The notes: generated by a model from the sequence alone, not told the origin. DNA of 64,000 bases from Siphonodentalium dalli (GCA_032622095.1 CP136063.1:79649980-79713979); one strand, 5' to 3'. Positions 44,690 to 56,565 are shown, numbered from the stretch's first letter. Numbers and translations are program-made.

Positions 44690-46060
44690 CTCGCCTGCGT
44701 GTTTATATTCAAACGTGAATTCTATGATGGCTGCATACGCCCATGTTTTAAACACATTTCGGAAGAATGGACAGCTTCCATCTAGACGTCACACCACAGA
44801 ACCATATCAAGTTTGGATGAGGGATGAGGGATGTGATGTCATGTAGGGTGTGCCAAAGGATTTTAGTCATGAAAAGAGTAAGATACAAGATGGTCGTTGG
44901 CGACAATGTTTTTAAACGAAATTCAGAAAATATCATTGGCTCCCATCTATAGGTCACCCCAAAGATCCTTATCCAGTTTGGTGACGATCGGATGATGAGT
45001 GTGGCCTGTAGGTTCTGCCGAAGAATTCAGTAATGCAAAGAATAAAATCCAAGATGGCCGCTGGCAGCCATGTTTTTCAACGAATTTCGGAATAAATTGA
45101 TGGCTCCCATCTAGAGGTCATACTGAATAAGCATATATAGTTTGGTGATGATCGGATGAGGGATGTGGTCTGTACGGAGTGCCACAAGATTTAGTCATGC
45201 AAAGCGTAAAATACAAGATGGCTGCCGGCGGCCGTGTTTTTATTCGAAAATCGTTCAAATTCGATAGCTGTGATCCTAATCATGTCTGTAAATTTACAAA
45301 ACATTTCTTAGATATATGGGTACCGCAGGGTGTGCCCATGGATTCAAATTTGCAATCCAAGATGACTGCTGCCATGTTTATAAACGAATTTCAGAAATAA
45401 TCTATATGGCCCCCATCTAGAGGTCACCCCGAAGCTCCGTATGAAGTTTGATGACGATCGGATGAGGGATGTGGCCTGTAGTGTGTGCCAAAGGATTTAG
45501 ACCTGCAAAGAGTAAAATGCGAGATGGCTTCTGGTGGCCATTTTTTTAACGAATTTCGGAAATAATGGATGGCTCCCATTTAGATGTCACCCCGAAGATC
45601 CATACGAAAGTTAGGTGGCGATTATATGAGGGATGTGTCTGTATGGTGTGCCAAAGGATTTAGTCATGCACAGAGTAAAATTCAAGATGTCTGCCGGCGG
45701 CCATATTTTCCATCCAAAAATCGCTAAAATTCGATGGCTCCTATCTATAGATGATCCCAAACATGCCTGCCAATTTTCAAAACATTTCTCCAATAAATTC
45801 GGGCCGCATGGTGTGCCGATGGATTCAAATTTGAAATTCAAGATGGCTGCGGGTGGCCTTGTTTTTAACGAATTTCGGAAAACATTGATGGCTCCCATCT
45901 AGAGGTACCCGCGAAGATCCATATGAAGTTTGGTGACGATCGGAAGAGTGATGCGGCTCCTACGGGTGAGCCAAATGAAAGTGTTGACGGACGCACGGAC
46001 GGGCGCGTAGACGACGGACGCCAACCCACGGCAATAGCTCAAATTTACAAAGTAAAGATG
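44690..46060 (+). repeat. Tandem array of eight units of about 160 bases
   Basis: CTCCCATCTAGAGGTCA-type boxes lie near 44779, 44940, 45101, 45411, 45573, 45737 and 45891, with a diverged unit near 45253. Each unit continues GAAGTTTGGTGACGATCGGA, TGAGGGATGTGGCCTGTAG, TGTGCCAAAGGATTTAGTCA, TGCAAAGAGTAAAAT, AAGATGGCTGCTGGCGGCCA. The last unit runs into GACGGACGCACGGACGGGCG and ACGACGGACGCCAACCC. The frames at 45179-45902 repeat with the units and are not genes. Confidence 0.88.
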
Positions 46061-46832
46061 ATCCTATAGTATACCGTGTTCCATTGTATACTGGTGTAGC
46101 CGAATTGGGAGAATTCAGTAATAAAGTGGTCAATTATAATTATGCATACAAAACTGTTTCAGGATGAAAGCTAATGAACATTTCAACATGATTTATATTA
46201 ATTTGGCACGGATGGATTGCGATGTTTTGTTATGTTTATTATTTTAGTGATATTAAATAATAATAAAAATGGAACTATACATCCACCGATAAAATCATAA
46301 AAACAATGGCAAATAGAATGAATAATTTATAAAGTAATGCCCTGTGCAATCTATATCGCGTGGGCTATTTTACGCGTTTTATATATGACATATGTTCTTG
46401 TACTTAAACTTGATGGGGCAGAGGGTTGTGACGCGCTCTGCTACCGTCACCCCACTCCCACCCACCCCACGCACCGCCCGTACACTCTTAGCACAAAAGA
46501 GTATAAATTCTACACAAAATGTGTTACATTTTATCTTAAAACAAAATTGTTTAGAAATGACAATTGACATATATGTGTCGGTGGAATTTCCTCAACATTG
46601 TTTATGAGTGAATATGTGAGTGTATAATAGTTATTAGATGAGATGTGTTCTATATTGGAGACACAAAACTCGTAAAGGCTACCGCAGAACAAAAAAAGGG
46701 CAGTAGCTTTAAATGTATTATACACTGTGTTGTGTCAACACTGAACAGCAAATAATAGTGCAGCACAAAGTATTAAAGCTGCTGCCATATTTCAATTTGG
46801 TATACTAGTATAGGTTTTACGAGGTTTTTGTC
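46061..46832. other. Unassigned AT-rich DNA
   Basis: Frames on both strands at 46337-46607 cross a short CCCACTCCCACCCACCCCAC stretch and have no motif. Confidence 0.3.
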
Positions 46833-47233
46833 TTAACCCTTTACCCAACAAAACGGCCAAAACCGGCCAAATAAAGCTTCAACAGCCTAAAATATCTTCG
46901 GTCTGTCTCAATAAAACCATACAAATATGGATATCATTGGAACCGGCTCCTTGACCACATTGTGATAGTTACAGTTATGCCCTGTGCCAATGCATTCTCT
47001 TATATATGCGAGTCGACCATAGGTCGCCTCGCATATATAAGAGAATGCATTGGCCTAAACCAAAATCTGTTTTTAACACTTTTTACCATTTTTTCTTACA
47101 TTCTTTAACAATTTTATAATTTTTAATGCGTTAAGCCAATGCATTCTCTTATATATGCGAGGCGACCTATGGTCGACTCGCATATATAAGAGAATGCATT
47201 GGCACAGGGCCCTTCTGTTGGGTAAAGGGTTAA
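46833..47233. mobile_element. Family B element, copy 2
   Basis: TTAA-CCCTTTACCCAACAAAAC at the left and GTTGGGTAAAGGG-TTAA at the right, both TTAA intact. Hairpin 1 is at 46987-47053 and hairpin 2 at 47136-47202. They are reverse complements of each other, flanked by GCCCTGTG and CACAGGGC. The copy matches 32646 and 57153 almost base for base outside a few substitutions. Confidence 0.92.
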
Positions 47234-49124
47234 ATAGAACATATATCATCTAACAGTGATTTACTCAGATATTCCATCATATTCAATGTTGAGAAAATTC
47301 CACGGACACATATATGCCACTTGTCATTTCTACACAGCTTTGTTTAAGATCAAATTGTGTATAATTTAACACATTTGATCCAAGAATCATTGAAGAATGT
47401 GCCGCCCATATGTACGCTCCTGGTTTATACAGCATGGCAGTATGCAGTCGACGTAAACATCTCCGTAATAATTATAATATTACGTCGACACGAATTCATG
47501 TAAAAACCCATTTCCAGAACAATAGGCTTCCCCCAATATCGTGACGTCATACTGATGTCGCAGACATTCCAAATAAGGAATAATTTATGCGCGACCTGTT
47601 TACGAATATTGCCGACAACACTTGAAATTGTTCAGATTTCAACTCTGAAATAACTGTCTCTTTCAAGATAGAGGAAACACACGCAATAACACATCGTTTC
47701 GGTCTTTGTCCACTGTACATAACACTCATTTTCCTATTGTGGTGAGATTATTAAAAGCGTCGAAAACGAGTTTTACAGATGAATAAATGTCTTTCTTTAA
47801 AAAAAATATTTTAAACAGGAAGCTTATTTGTCAATGTGTGCGCATGCTCAAATTAAAATATCGCGTCTCTTTGTTCCGCCCAGTATTTAAATTTAGATCA
47901 ATATATCGGTTAGCCAATCGGGGTTAGCGGTTTCTGGTACCGCTTCCAATCAAAACAAGGAATTTCCTGGTATATCCCCAAGTCTGGAAATAGCTTTCCG
48001 GCCAGTCCTGTTCGACTCAGATGAATTTATATGATATACTGAGCCGAAATTTATGTCGACTGGGCAGTATGTTACAGACAATATATGGCAACAATTATAG
48101 AATTTCCCCCGATTAACCATCGCTCCAGACCGTTGGATCGGCGAGGATTTCAAATAATTTGACCAACGCCCAGCAATTTCATTTCCATCCATATAATTTA
48201 ATTAACACAGAACATCAACTCAGAAGACGGGCATTTTTTCTCAGGGTTGATCTTACTCAAATATACAAAGTCTGACTTTCCACCAAAAAAAAAATCTCCT
48301 CTTCAGAGAAAGAACACATCAAATCTTCATATTTTTCTGCTTTCATTCGCAACCTGGATTATGAAACTGAGTGCGCTGATTGGCTTGAATAAGCATGCCT
48401 ATATATCGGATCGTGTTGGAACAGAACTTTGGAAGTATATACCGTATATGACAAGAATACTATAGTGTCCAAGATAGTTCATACAGATAATTATTGTCGA
48501 AGAATGTAATTAGATTCCCTTTGCATGATTAGTGCATGTATCATATATGATATATACCGTGAACATATACGTTTTTGTTAGTGCGTTATATAGTGCTGTC
48601 TGTTGGAGTGTGTGAATATTCCGTTCGACACCGAAACTTGGGATATTCTTCGAGAAGTCGCGGGTTACAACTTCCACCCTATTCCAAATATTATTCAGTG
48701 GTTTCACTGGTTTGTCACTTTGATCCACGTTCCATCCCAGTTTGAACCCGATTATAAGTTGGGGTATACGAAACTATTGTCCGTCTTCGTCAATTTTAAG
48801 GTAGTTCAGTTGTTGACCCAAATAAAAACACAACACTCGGTTTCCAGTTGGCAGTGGGGTTGGGGTGAATATATCAAGCTTTCAGTTGATACCGAAACGA
48901 GCCATCTTTATGAGATATTCTTCGAGAAATGGCCGATTGAATGTGGTTGCAGAAATGATAACTGTGCAGAAGTGTGAATGACTTGTGGCAACCGCTTGAG
49001 TTATAGCTGCTTATAATTCGAAGGGTCAATCACGTATATGGTCGATTCTTTTAAAACTAGCTGTGATATATATTCCAATCAGAATGAACCATTAGTATGT
49101 ATATATTAATTGGAAAATAGCAGT
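47234..49124. other. Unassigned DNA, about 1.9 kb
   Basis: A 124-codon plus-strand frame (48603-48977) is the longest but has no recognisable motif. It contains two copies of a CGAAAC...GATATTCTTCGAGAA block (48633 and 48893), so it may be a repeat. The 60-codon minus frame at 47547-47729 has an LKSEQFQVLSAI stretch loosely like the start of RecQ-type helicases, too short to call. Confidence 0.3.
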
Positions 49125-50629
49125 TTAAATGTACTCAATCCGATTCGATGGTCCCCAATACTCCCCATATCATCAGATTCCAACAACAACAACGTTTTTT
49201 AAATGCCGCTCCAGTTATCAGAATCGATACTGCTAACAACAGTCAGCAATATATAGTACTAGCCGATGAGCCCGACGTTGTCCGGGCTATTCAAAAACCA
49301 AATTTCAAGTCGATAGCTCCACCCGTTGTCCGGGCTATTCAAAAATCAAATTTCAAGTCGATAGCTCCACCCGTTTCCGAGATCTGTTCTGCGCATGCGC
49401 GAAGCTGGCGTCGCACGGGCTCGGCGACCCGATAAAATTCGTATCCGGGGCAAGATACATTCACATACCAAATTTCAAGTCGATAGCTCCACCCGTTTCC
49501 GAGATCTCGTCTGCGCATGCGCGAAGCTGGCGTCGCACGGGCTCGGCGACCGATAAAATTCGTATCCGGGGCAAGATACATTCACATAGAAAATTTCAAG
49601 TCGATAGCTCCACCCGTTTCCGAGATCTCGTCTGCGCATGCGCGAAGCGGGCGCCACACGGGCTCGCCAATACGACAACGTCCACCGCCTGGTCAAACTA
49701 CACACACGTACCAAGTTTCGTCCCGATCGGTAGAGAATCGTATATTTGTATAACTGACAAACAGACAGACAAACAGACAGACAGACAGAGGTCTTCAAAA
49801 TAGATATGAGACTAGCCGATGAGCCCGACGTTGTCCGGGCTATTCAAAAACCAAATTTCAAGTCGATAGCTCCAACCGTTTCCGAGATCTGGTCTGCGCA
49901 TGCACGAAGCTGGCGTCTCACGGGCTCGGCGACCCGATAAAATTCGTATCCGGGGCAAGATACATTCACATACCAAATTTCAAGTCGATAGCTCCACCCG
50001 TTTCCGAGATCTCGTCTGCGCATGCGCGAAGCTGGCGTCGCACGGGTTCGGCGACCCGATACAATTCGTATTCGGGGCAAGATACATTCACATAGCAAAT
50101 TTCAAGTCGATAGCTCCACCCGTTTCCGAGATCTCGTCTGCGCATGCGCGAAGCGGGCGCCGCACGGGCTCGCCAATACGACAACGTTCACCGCCTGGTC
50201 AAACTACACATACGTACCAAGTTTCGTCCCGATCGGTCGAGAATCGTAGATTTGTATAAATGACAGACAGACAGACAGACAAACAAACAAACATACAGAC
50301 AGACAGAGGTCTTCAAAATATATATGAGATAAAATTGCCCAAAACCTGTTATTTATCAACATTTTGTTCAACGAAATTTTGCCGGTTTGTCAAATATCTG
50401 ACACAAAAAAAGCCACTTGATTTTAGAGTTATCCATCTTCATCCGCATATGGCCCGATACTGTCTTCTCGTCGACCTTTTATGGGGGGGGGGGGGTAATA
50501 GATTTTTTTAATCTGATCACTCTGAACTTTGATGGGTGGGTTCCTCGACTCAATCAAACATGTTTTTTTTACCCCCGAAGCCAAGGAAATAGTAATTTGC
50601 GAGCGTTAATTCGGAATATGCATCTTTAA
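49125..50629 (+). mobile_element. Family E1 element, copy 4, split by a tandem array
   Basis: TTAA-ATGTACTCAATCCGATTC at 49125, then ACAACAACAACG and ATCAGAATCGATACTG. The tandem block at 49259-50328 interrupts. E1 resumes with AAAATTGCCCAAAACCTG and CAACATTTTGTTCAACGAAA and runs to GCGTTAATTCGGAATATGCA and TTAA at 50626-50629. A 13-G run lies at 50483-50495 in the resumed part. Confidence 0.85.
49259..50328 (+). repeat. Duplicated 553-base super-unit of 120-base tandem repeats, inserted in E1
   Basis: CTAGCCGATGAGCCCGACGT starts at 49259 and again at 49812. Within each super-unit, CAAATTTCAAGTCGATAGCT recurs (49300, 49349, 49469, 49589; 49853, 49976, 50096), mostly 120 bases apart. The adjoining text is GATCTCGTCTGCGCATGCGC and GAAGCTGGCGTCGCACGG. 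Each super-unit ends in CAGACAGA repeats and GAGGTCTTCAAAATA. The period divides by three, so several open frames with a repeated HARSGRRTGS-like pattern arise. These are not genes. Confidence 0.9.
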
Positions 50630-52970
50630 TGCCTCCAAGTAAAAATTTACACCCAGATTATCCCGGAACCTCTATATTGCTTGTTGCGTATTGTGTATAT
50701 CAGCGTCTGATGGACCGAACCTCAATCCGATTCTGCACAATAGCTGCATTTTCATCAACTACAGACAACGTAGACCATTGTCGCATGAGCTCGTTCAGAC
50801 GGGGATGCACTTATTTACAAAGCTTGTGATGTACACTGATTGAAAACGGCGATTATGTAAAAACCCATCATCAAATATTGAACCGACTATTGAGATGGAA
50901 TCACGTGGAAGATAAACAAAGCATGTGTCTATTGGATCGGTAATTGATTTTTTGCATACCAGATAATGGCAGTATGTCGGATGGTTGTAATAATATCGCA
51001 ATATTGTGTGCAATTATGTTATCTCCCGGTGCCGTAAATTGCTGACCTCGCGAGAGTGCGAGAACTATCAGTATTCAGGCGTCGAACTCAAACGCGCCGG
51101 TCGCGCTGCTGCGATTTCCCTACAATGGAAACATCCGATCAGTCTTTCATTCGTGACATCTATAATTAGAAAATGTTGGGGAACCTATTGATTGCAATAG
51201 CCTGTGTGTTCCGACTTTTATATTAGTCCGTGGACAGATGCAATATATTGGAATGGGATTCGGATCGTCTGACGACCCGTGCATTAATTAGGTCTCAATT
51301 GAAGACATACGGTCTGGATTTACCGGAATTTGTGCTTCCTGTAATGTTAGCCGGCGGCTAGAGATTTCCGAGGTTCGTATCTCAGATTCTCACCCTATGA
51401 ATATTTTTGCATTTTTCGTGATTTATATTCAGATGTCTGTCGGTCTCAAAAGTAAAATTATCGGGATGATCTGTATATAATGGTATGTCTCTGTGGACCA
51501 CTCTGGTATACGTTTCGAATTGGAACTGACAATTATGGCTTGAGGAGAATATGTTCCGATCGTCTGCTTTGAATCACTGCGAGGGTGTATAATCTGGGGA
51601 TTTATAAATACGGTTGCTTTCCAACCTCTTTCTTTGAGTATAAAGCATATTTCGTATCATTACTATATATATGCCCCTAATATACTGAAGACGAGTGTTC
51701 CTTATGCAATATTATTTTTAAAGGGCGATAACTTCAAGACAAAACTTTTCCCCGATGGTTTGGGCCGCGAGATTTTGCATAAATCGTTTCTCTGAGGCTT
51801 TGGTTTTTTCCAAATCCATTAACACTTCCTATATACTATATGGATCCCAGTCAGTCAAACGTATACATCGGAATGGTCTATTATTGATTTGGAGGACAAT
51901 AAGGTGACAAAATCAGACGACAGTTAAATAAAAGTGCAGAAGGAGCCGTATTTATATATTTATTTCTATCCTCCATCATATGAAGAGTTACATGTAACAC
52001 AAATACATAAAATACATATAGAACAAAGCACAATTCAGTAGAAAAGAACATATTTACACATTTGTCACGCGACCACCGAGATGGCCCCACTTCCCCAGCC
52101 TAGACCTACAAAACATGCACCATAGATAAAAGGTCACTTAAACATTGACATGCCTTGATCTACAAGTATGCAATAGAGATCAGAGTTTGAGTATAGAAAG
52201 TATAGAAAGCGCTAATATAATTATATATATATAAACGGTATGAGGGCCTTTGGTAAAGGATTTTTCTACCGATAGAAAATTGGCGTTTGATCACTAATTT
52301 GAGTACCAACTAGTAAAGGTTTAGGTCTATTCTCGGCAAATCGGTGCATTTGAAGAATGTTCAATATTGTTCGTTTATGAAAGTAAGAAATGTGCATAAT
52401 ATTGGCATCATTGATCTTTCGGGTGCGTTGCTATGGTACCGGTATACCTGGAAAATATCGATACAAAATCGTGTGTTTTCCCTATTGTAACATATACGTT
52501 ACCAGTGGACGCGCATCCGTCGGGGATGGTTTACATCGGTATTGAACCTTTTAGCGGTATCAAATCTCCATATGAATTTTGCAAGATGGGCAGCAGCCAG
52601 AAAATCAAACATAATTAAGTCACAAGCATACACGGTTCCATATGATTAGGATCAAAACGCTATACAAAGTAATAATTGCATGCATTTTCTAATAATTACG
52701 TAGCTTATTTTATTGCTTCATAATTCGTTTCCTTTCATTTGATCATATGTAAGGTTTGTGCCAAATAGTTTCTTCCACGGTACATTCGAAGATTCATTCT
52801 TTCAAGTAACAATGAGGAATCGATTCATTCGCGGATACGGAAACGTATATCAGAGTGGTCCACAGAGACATACCATTATACAGATCATCCAGATGGAGAA
52901 CTTCTAACTAAAACCGCATGCACTGTCAGCTATATATATATACGCATATACAGGAACCAGGGTCGTAAAT
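50630..52970. other. Unassigned DNA, about 2.3 kb
   Basis: Somewhat less AT-rich around 51000-51350. The 61-codon plus frame at 51006-51191 and others have no motif. CAGAGAGACATACCATTAT-like text near 52862 and TCTGTGGACCACTCTGGTAT near 51490 are mirror-related phrases (CATACCATTATACAGATCAT against ATGATCTGTATATAATGGTA), so 51465-51515 and 52850-52895 are the arms of a decayed inverted pair about 1.4 kb apart. Confidence 0.4.
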
Positions 52971-53888
52971 TATAGGGGTATGGTGTGTTACCCCCCCCCC
53001 CCCAGTTATAGCGCTTTTGTCGGGAAGTTATCGGGATTTTGCCAAGGAATATTGCCCGACATAGTTGTAACATAGTAAACGTAAGTGCCCAAACAAAGTC
53101 ATAAGTTAGTATATGCATAAAATTACATGTAGCAGTCCATTGGAATGCAGTAAATTGTCTCTGTCTGTGTTGTCTAGTTTTAATTTTTTTTCTTGTATGA
53201 CAAATTGCTTAATGACATTACTGCTTACTGACCTACACCACTGTACAATTAATGATCATAGACTTTAGATTTGATGTAAATTCCAAGGATGCCCATTGTG
53301 AATTATTCTTTACGGTGAGTACAGCCTCAGTACACCCCGGTCCTGATGGAGGGCGAGAGAAATTCTCGCAGATTAGCCCCAGCTCAGGCCTCCTATGAAG
53401 CCTGATTATAGCGTGTCTGTCTTTTGCAGAATTAGGTCCCCAGAGGGTGAATTTAGTAACGATATCCCGCATAGCGGGCTAGCATCACCAAATTCACCCT
53501 CTGGGAACCTCATTTTGCATGGCCACATCTGCTATTGGAGACATATACTCAGATTGAAGTTTCCAATTGGTGAATATTTTGATGTACACCCATTGGGAAC
53601 CTCGATTATGCAATGTAGCCAATTTGGGGAAATGGAGAAACTAAACTAAACAAGAAATATAATCTATGTGAAGAAGTTTCTATAGAAATTTGATAATAAA
53701 GAAACTTTTCAGAGAAGATGAAGCCTACGCAGAATGAGGTCCCCCGAGGGTGAATTTAGTGATGCTAGCCCGCCATCCGGTCTTCGATATTTGTTTTCCG
53801 TAAGTCCTCAATTATATAATGTCGGGCAATTTGGCGAAGATGTCGGGAGGATACATTACAACCCCTAATATTTTGGGGAAGTTACGGG
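52971..53888. mobile_element. Family L inverted-end element carrying H repeats
   Basis: The left end has GGTCGTAAATTATAGGGGTA, a 13-C run at 52991-53003, TTTTGCCAAGGAATATTGCC and CGACATAG. The right end has the mirror parts TGTCGGGCAATTTGGCGAAG, ACAACCCCTAATATTTTGGG and GAAGTTACGGGCC. Between them lie the H copy at 53395 and the H fragment at 53725, which makes L the older host. The ends are diverged. Confidence 0.55.
53395..53652. mobile_element. Family H repeat, copy 3
   Basis: ATAGCGTGTCTGTCTTTTGC, then GGTCCCCAGAGGGTGAATTT, a hairpin around CCCGCATAGCGGGCTAGC, and the mirror CATCACCAAATTCACCCTCT. The tail reads TGGGAACCTCGATTATGCAA and ends in AGAAACTAAACTAAACAAG. A second H head fragment follows at 53725-53790 (GCAGAATGAGGTCCCCC). 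Confidence 0.8.
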
Positions 53889-54436
53889 CCTGACATGCAG
53901 GAATCTTATTGACTTATTGACCTTATTAACCTTTTCATATTCTTGCCATATCTAAACATTTTAGGAATACGGATAAATATGATCCATCGGTATTGATATG
54001 CGACGTCTGACAATCACCTGTATACATAATATGATCTGATCGGCGGTTGCTGACAGCTCTGGCGTTTGGAATTAAAAGTTCTTGGTATAAACCTCCCTAT
54101 ATATATAGGTTATACTTGATCCCCATTGCACCATGTGCATAAGAATACCGGAGTGTTCGGTCTTACATTCCGACATTAATTATACTTACAGGCATTAATT
54201 ACTTACATGCATTAATTACGTACATGCATTAATTACTTACATGCATTGTTTCTCTGTCTGCTTATTGTATCTGAACATCAGGGACGCGAATAAAGGGTCT
54301 TGTTGGTGGGGGTTCCAACTTAGATTTCCAACTCATGAGCTGGCTATAATGCAAAAGAAAATTAAATGTCTAGTTGGTGTTGCATGTAAGAAAACTAGTG
54401 TCGGTACTTAGGCTTATATGTTTAAATATTTTTGTA
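53889..54436. repeat. Unassigned DNA with a 17-base tandem repeat
   Basis: At 54176-54246 the phrase CATTAATTACTTACATG recurs about four times with single-base changes. The remainder shows no supported feature. Confidence 0.6.
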
Positions 54437-54938
54437 TTAAAGGTACGGTTGGCCTTGGCGGTGGGTATCCTGCGAAAATATTTCCACCCGTCAAAAACCG
54501 CCACAAACAGAAAGAACATCAAAATGTAGACAGACTTTGTCCGTATACAAAAAAGAAATATCGCATAAACAGTATGTTATTGTCAAATGTTTGACCATTG
54601 TTATGTAAACAAAAGCATAAAAAGTTACTTTTCTGGTGTTTGTTTATATTATGATAGTAAACATAAAGAGCGTTCTTTGTTTGTGAATTCCTGATATGGA
54701 ACTAATAAAGAGCTTTTATGCCATTTGTGTGTGATTAGCCAGTAACACTGTGCTGTCTTCTGTAACACAATCATGCTCTTGCTTAGGTAAAATATAGTAA
54801 ATCTTCGTGATAACATGCTGTTTACGTGATGGTCATGGTATATATGAACGACACTGTATGCGTTTTAATGTTTTTCTGTTTACGGTGATTAAAACAAATA
54901 TGAATATTTTCGACAACTAAGGCCTCACGTGCCTTTAA
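54437..54938 (+). mobile_element. Family F TTAA-flanked element, copy 2
   Basis: TTAA-AGGTACGGTTGGCC at the left and CTCACGTGCCT-TTAA at the right; tips are weaker than in copy 1. Internal boxes AAACATAAAGAGCGTT, CTGATATGGAACTAATAAAG and GTAACACAATCATGCTCTTG are reverse-complement matches to 21175-21684. Non-coding. Confidence 0.75.
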
Positions 54939-55022
54939 GCTGTTTTATTACTTTCTTTTATGCTTTTAAATTCAATGATAACTTTGACCGAGAAAATACT
55001 TTGACTGAGAAATTAACAGATT

Positions 55023-55440
55023 TTAGGACAATAATTTCAGGACGTTGGGGTGTAAATATGGTCGGTAGGAAACCCCCAACCACAAATATATTTGTCTAAG
55101 GGTCCTTCCAACATTTCTTATAGCAGTTGCCGGAGCACATGTGTTATATACTGGCTCAGTGGCTCGCTCAACATGCTGGGTCCCTACATATAGTGCCTCG
55201 AAAATGTTGGTGGCACTACCCTTATATTTTCGCGCATTTAATGTCTTCTGAATCGCGTTCATTAACTTGTCAGTTGCCTTAACAATAAATAATGGAACAA
55301 AGTCCAATATGAGCTTCGCGTTGCCGACCCACATTCCGCTGTTGTGAGTATGATCAAATTTGGGACGACTGCTAAGCGGCATCCAATAGAAATTGTCACC
55401 AGTAATGGATGAATATTGGGGAAATCGGGCGAAAAATTAG
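55023..55440 (-). pseudogene. Possible von Willebrand factor A domain fragment
   Basis: A minus-strand frame open from about 55438 to 55023 includes NAKLILDFVPL, then TDKLMNAIQKTL, ARKYKGSATNIFEALYVGTQ. In VWA domains the order is a hydrophobic strand (VTFS..A), a helix beginning TDK..L..AI, a Y-x-G-G-x-T-N loop and an AL helix. The second half of the domain (strand with TDG) is not visible; the frame goes on to RTLRQIYLWLGVS without similarity I know. The G-G of the loop reads G-S. It may be a decayed copy or one exon of an adhesion or matrix protein. No adjoining exon found. Confidence 0.4.
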
Positions 55441-56334
55441 TCTTCCGGGGCAAAATTTGAATAGCAGTTATTTGGAATCGGTTTAATATAAATTCATTTT
55501 GCTGTTAGCTGGTTTATTGGAAAGATTTGGGAATCTCCTGGGTCGTTACGCCGGAGCTAATAATGATACGTATATTAATCGACCAACGATTCTATCTTTG
55601 ATTGAAGACTAAAATTTGACATTTTGGCATCACCAGGACGACCTAGATTGGGTAGTGGATGACGTTTTATATACACAATGTGGCCTATTTATCAATTTGA
55701 TGTGTGTGTGTCTTGAATAGTGATTGGTGGTGTGCATTGAGTCTTGTGTGGCAGTCTCATGACAATTTGTGGTAAATTAGTTTTACACATGTAGCTATAA
55801 GTTTTTATTGCCAATACTATACTAATATAGAGTGTCACACACCACCCTCCCCCCAATGCAGACCGTTCATAACCCTGTGTTTACTGGTACTCGGGATTCA
55901 CATAATATATGCCCGATTTAACCAGTATACAGGATTCCACAAAAAGCCTGGTATACGCAGCTTTTATAACACAGTCACACACAATTTTATTATTTTCCAG
56001 TCAAAATGACATATTTTGATGTAATTTACTGTAATACAACTTGATATGGAACTTATCCCCCAATACTTGAGCAAATGTATGTATTTTATGTGGAACTTGT
56101 CCCCAATACTTTGTGTATTAATTACACATATGTTATTTGATAATAAAAAATATATATATTCAGTAAAACCATATATAGTCCAAATTTCAATTGACACTAA
56201 AGCCAGCTTATGATACCATATTGAAGGTAACTTGGACTAATCGAATGAGTCAAGTTATCATCTCAATCCAGATACAAATGAGAATTTCCACAATGCATAT
56301 ATTTACAATATGCAGCGAATAGTGTTTAGCTTTA
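55441..56334. other. Unassigned AT-rich DNA
   Basis: AACTTATCCCCCAATACTT and AACTTGTCCCCAATACTTTG (56050 and 56095) form a short direct repeat. No gene is supported. Confidence 0.3.
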
Positions 56335-56565
56335 TTAACCCTTCCATGACTAGAGCTCTGAAATTTAGCGAAAAACATGCGCCAAAAGAATGCATTGACC
56401 AAACAACATTTACCTTGACATTGTAAGCCAGTGCATTTTCTTATATAATATATGCGAGGCCCCATATGGAAGATTAACATATATATGAGAATGCACTGGC
56501 ACAGGACCTTTAATGCTGCACCAACCTGTGAACTTTTTGATGCCGTGACAGGGAAGTTTATAATA
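56335..56565. mobile_element. Family A element, copy with damaged right tip
   Basis: TTAA-CCCTTCCATGACTAGAGC at 56335, one shared hairpin at about 56425-56500 (CATTTTCTTATATAATATAT, then ATATATGAGAATGCACTGGC), then CACAGGACCTTTAATGCTGC. The right end reads GCCGTGACAGGGAAGTTTA instead of the usual tip. Confidence 0.7.

Noticed and set aside
45179-45902. Two similar plus-strand frames with PKxxMHRVKFKM-like text
   Set aside because: They are the same frame read through successive units of the 160-base tandem array, with a mirror frame on the other strand.
47547-47729. Minus-strand frame with LKSEQFQVLSAI, loosely like a RecQ-type helicase N-terminal region
   Set aside because: Only about a dozen residues are suggestive and no ATP-binding motif follows in any frame.
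48603-48977. 124-codon plus-strand frame
   Set aside because: Contains an internal direct repeat at the DNA level, no domain motif, and a competing minus-strand frame.
49148-50259. Several open frames with similar HARSGRRTGS-type peptides
   Set aside because: The underlying repeat period is 120 bases, a multiple of three, so frames repeat automatically; both strands show them.
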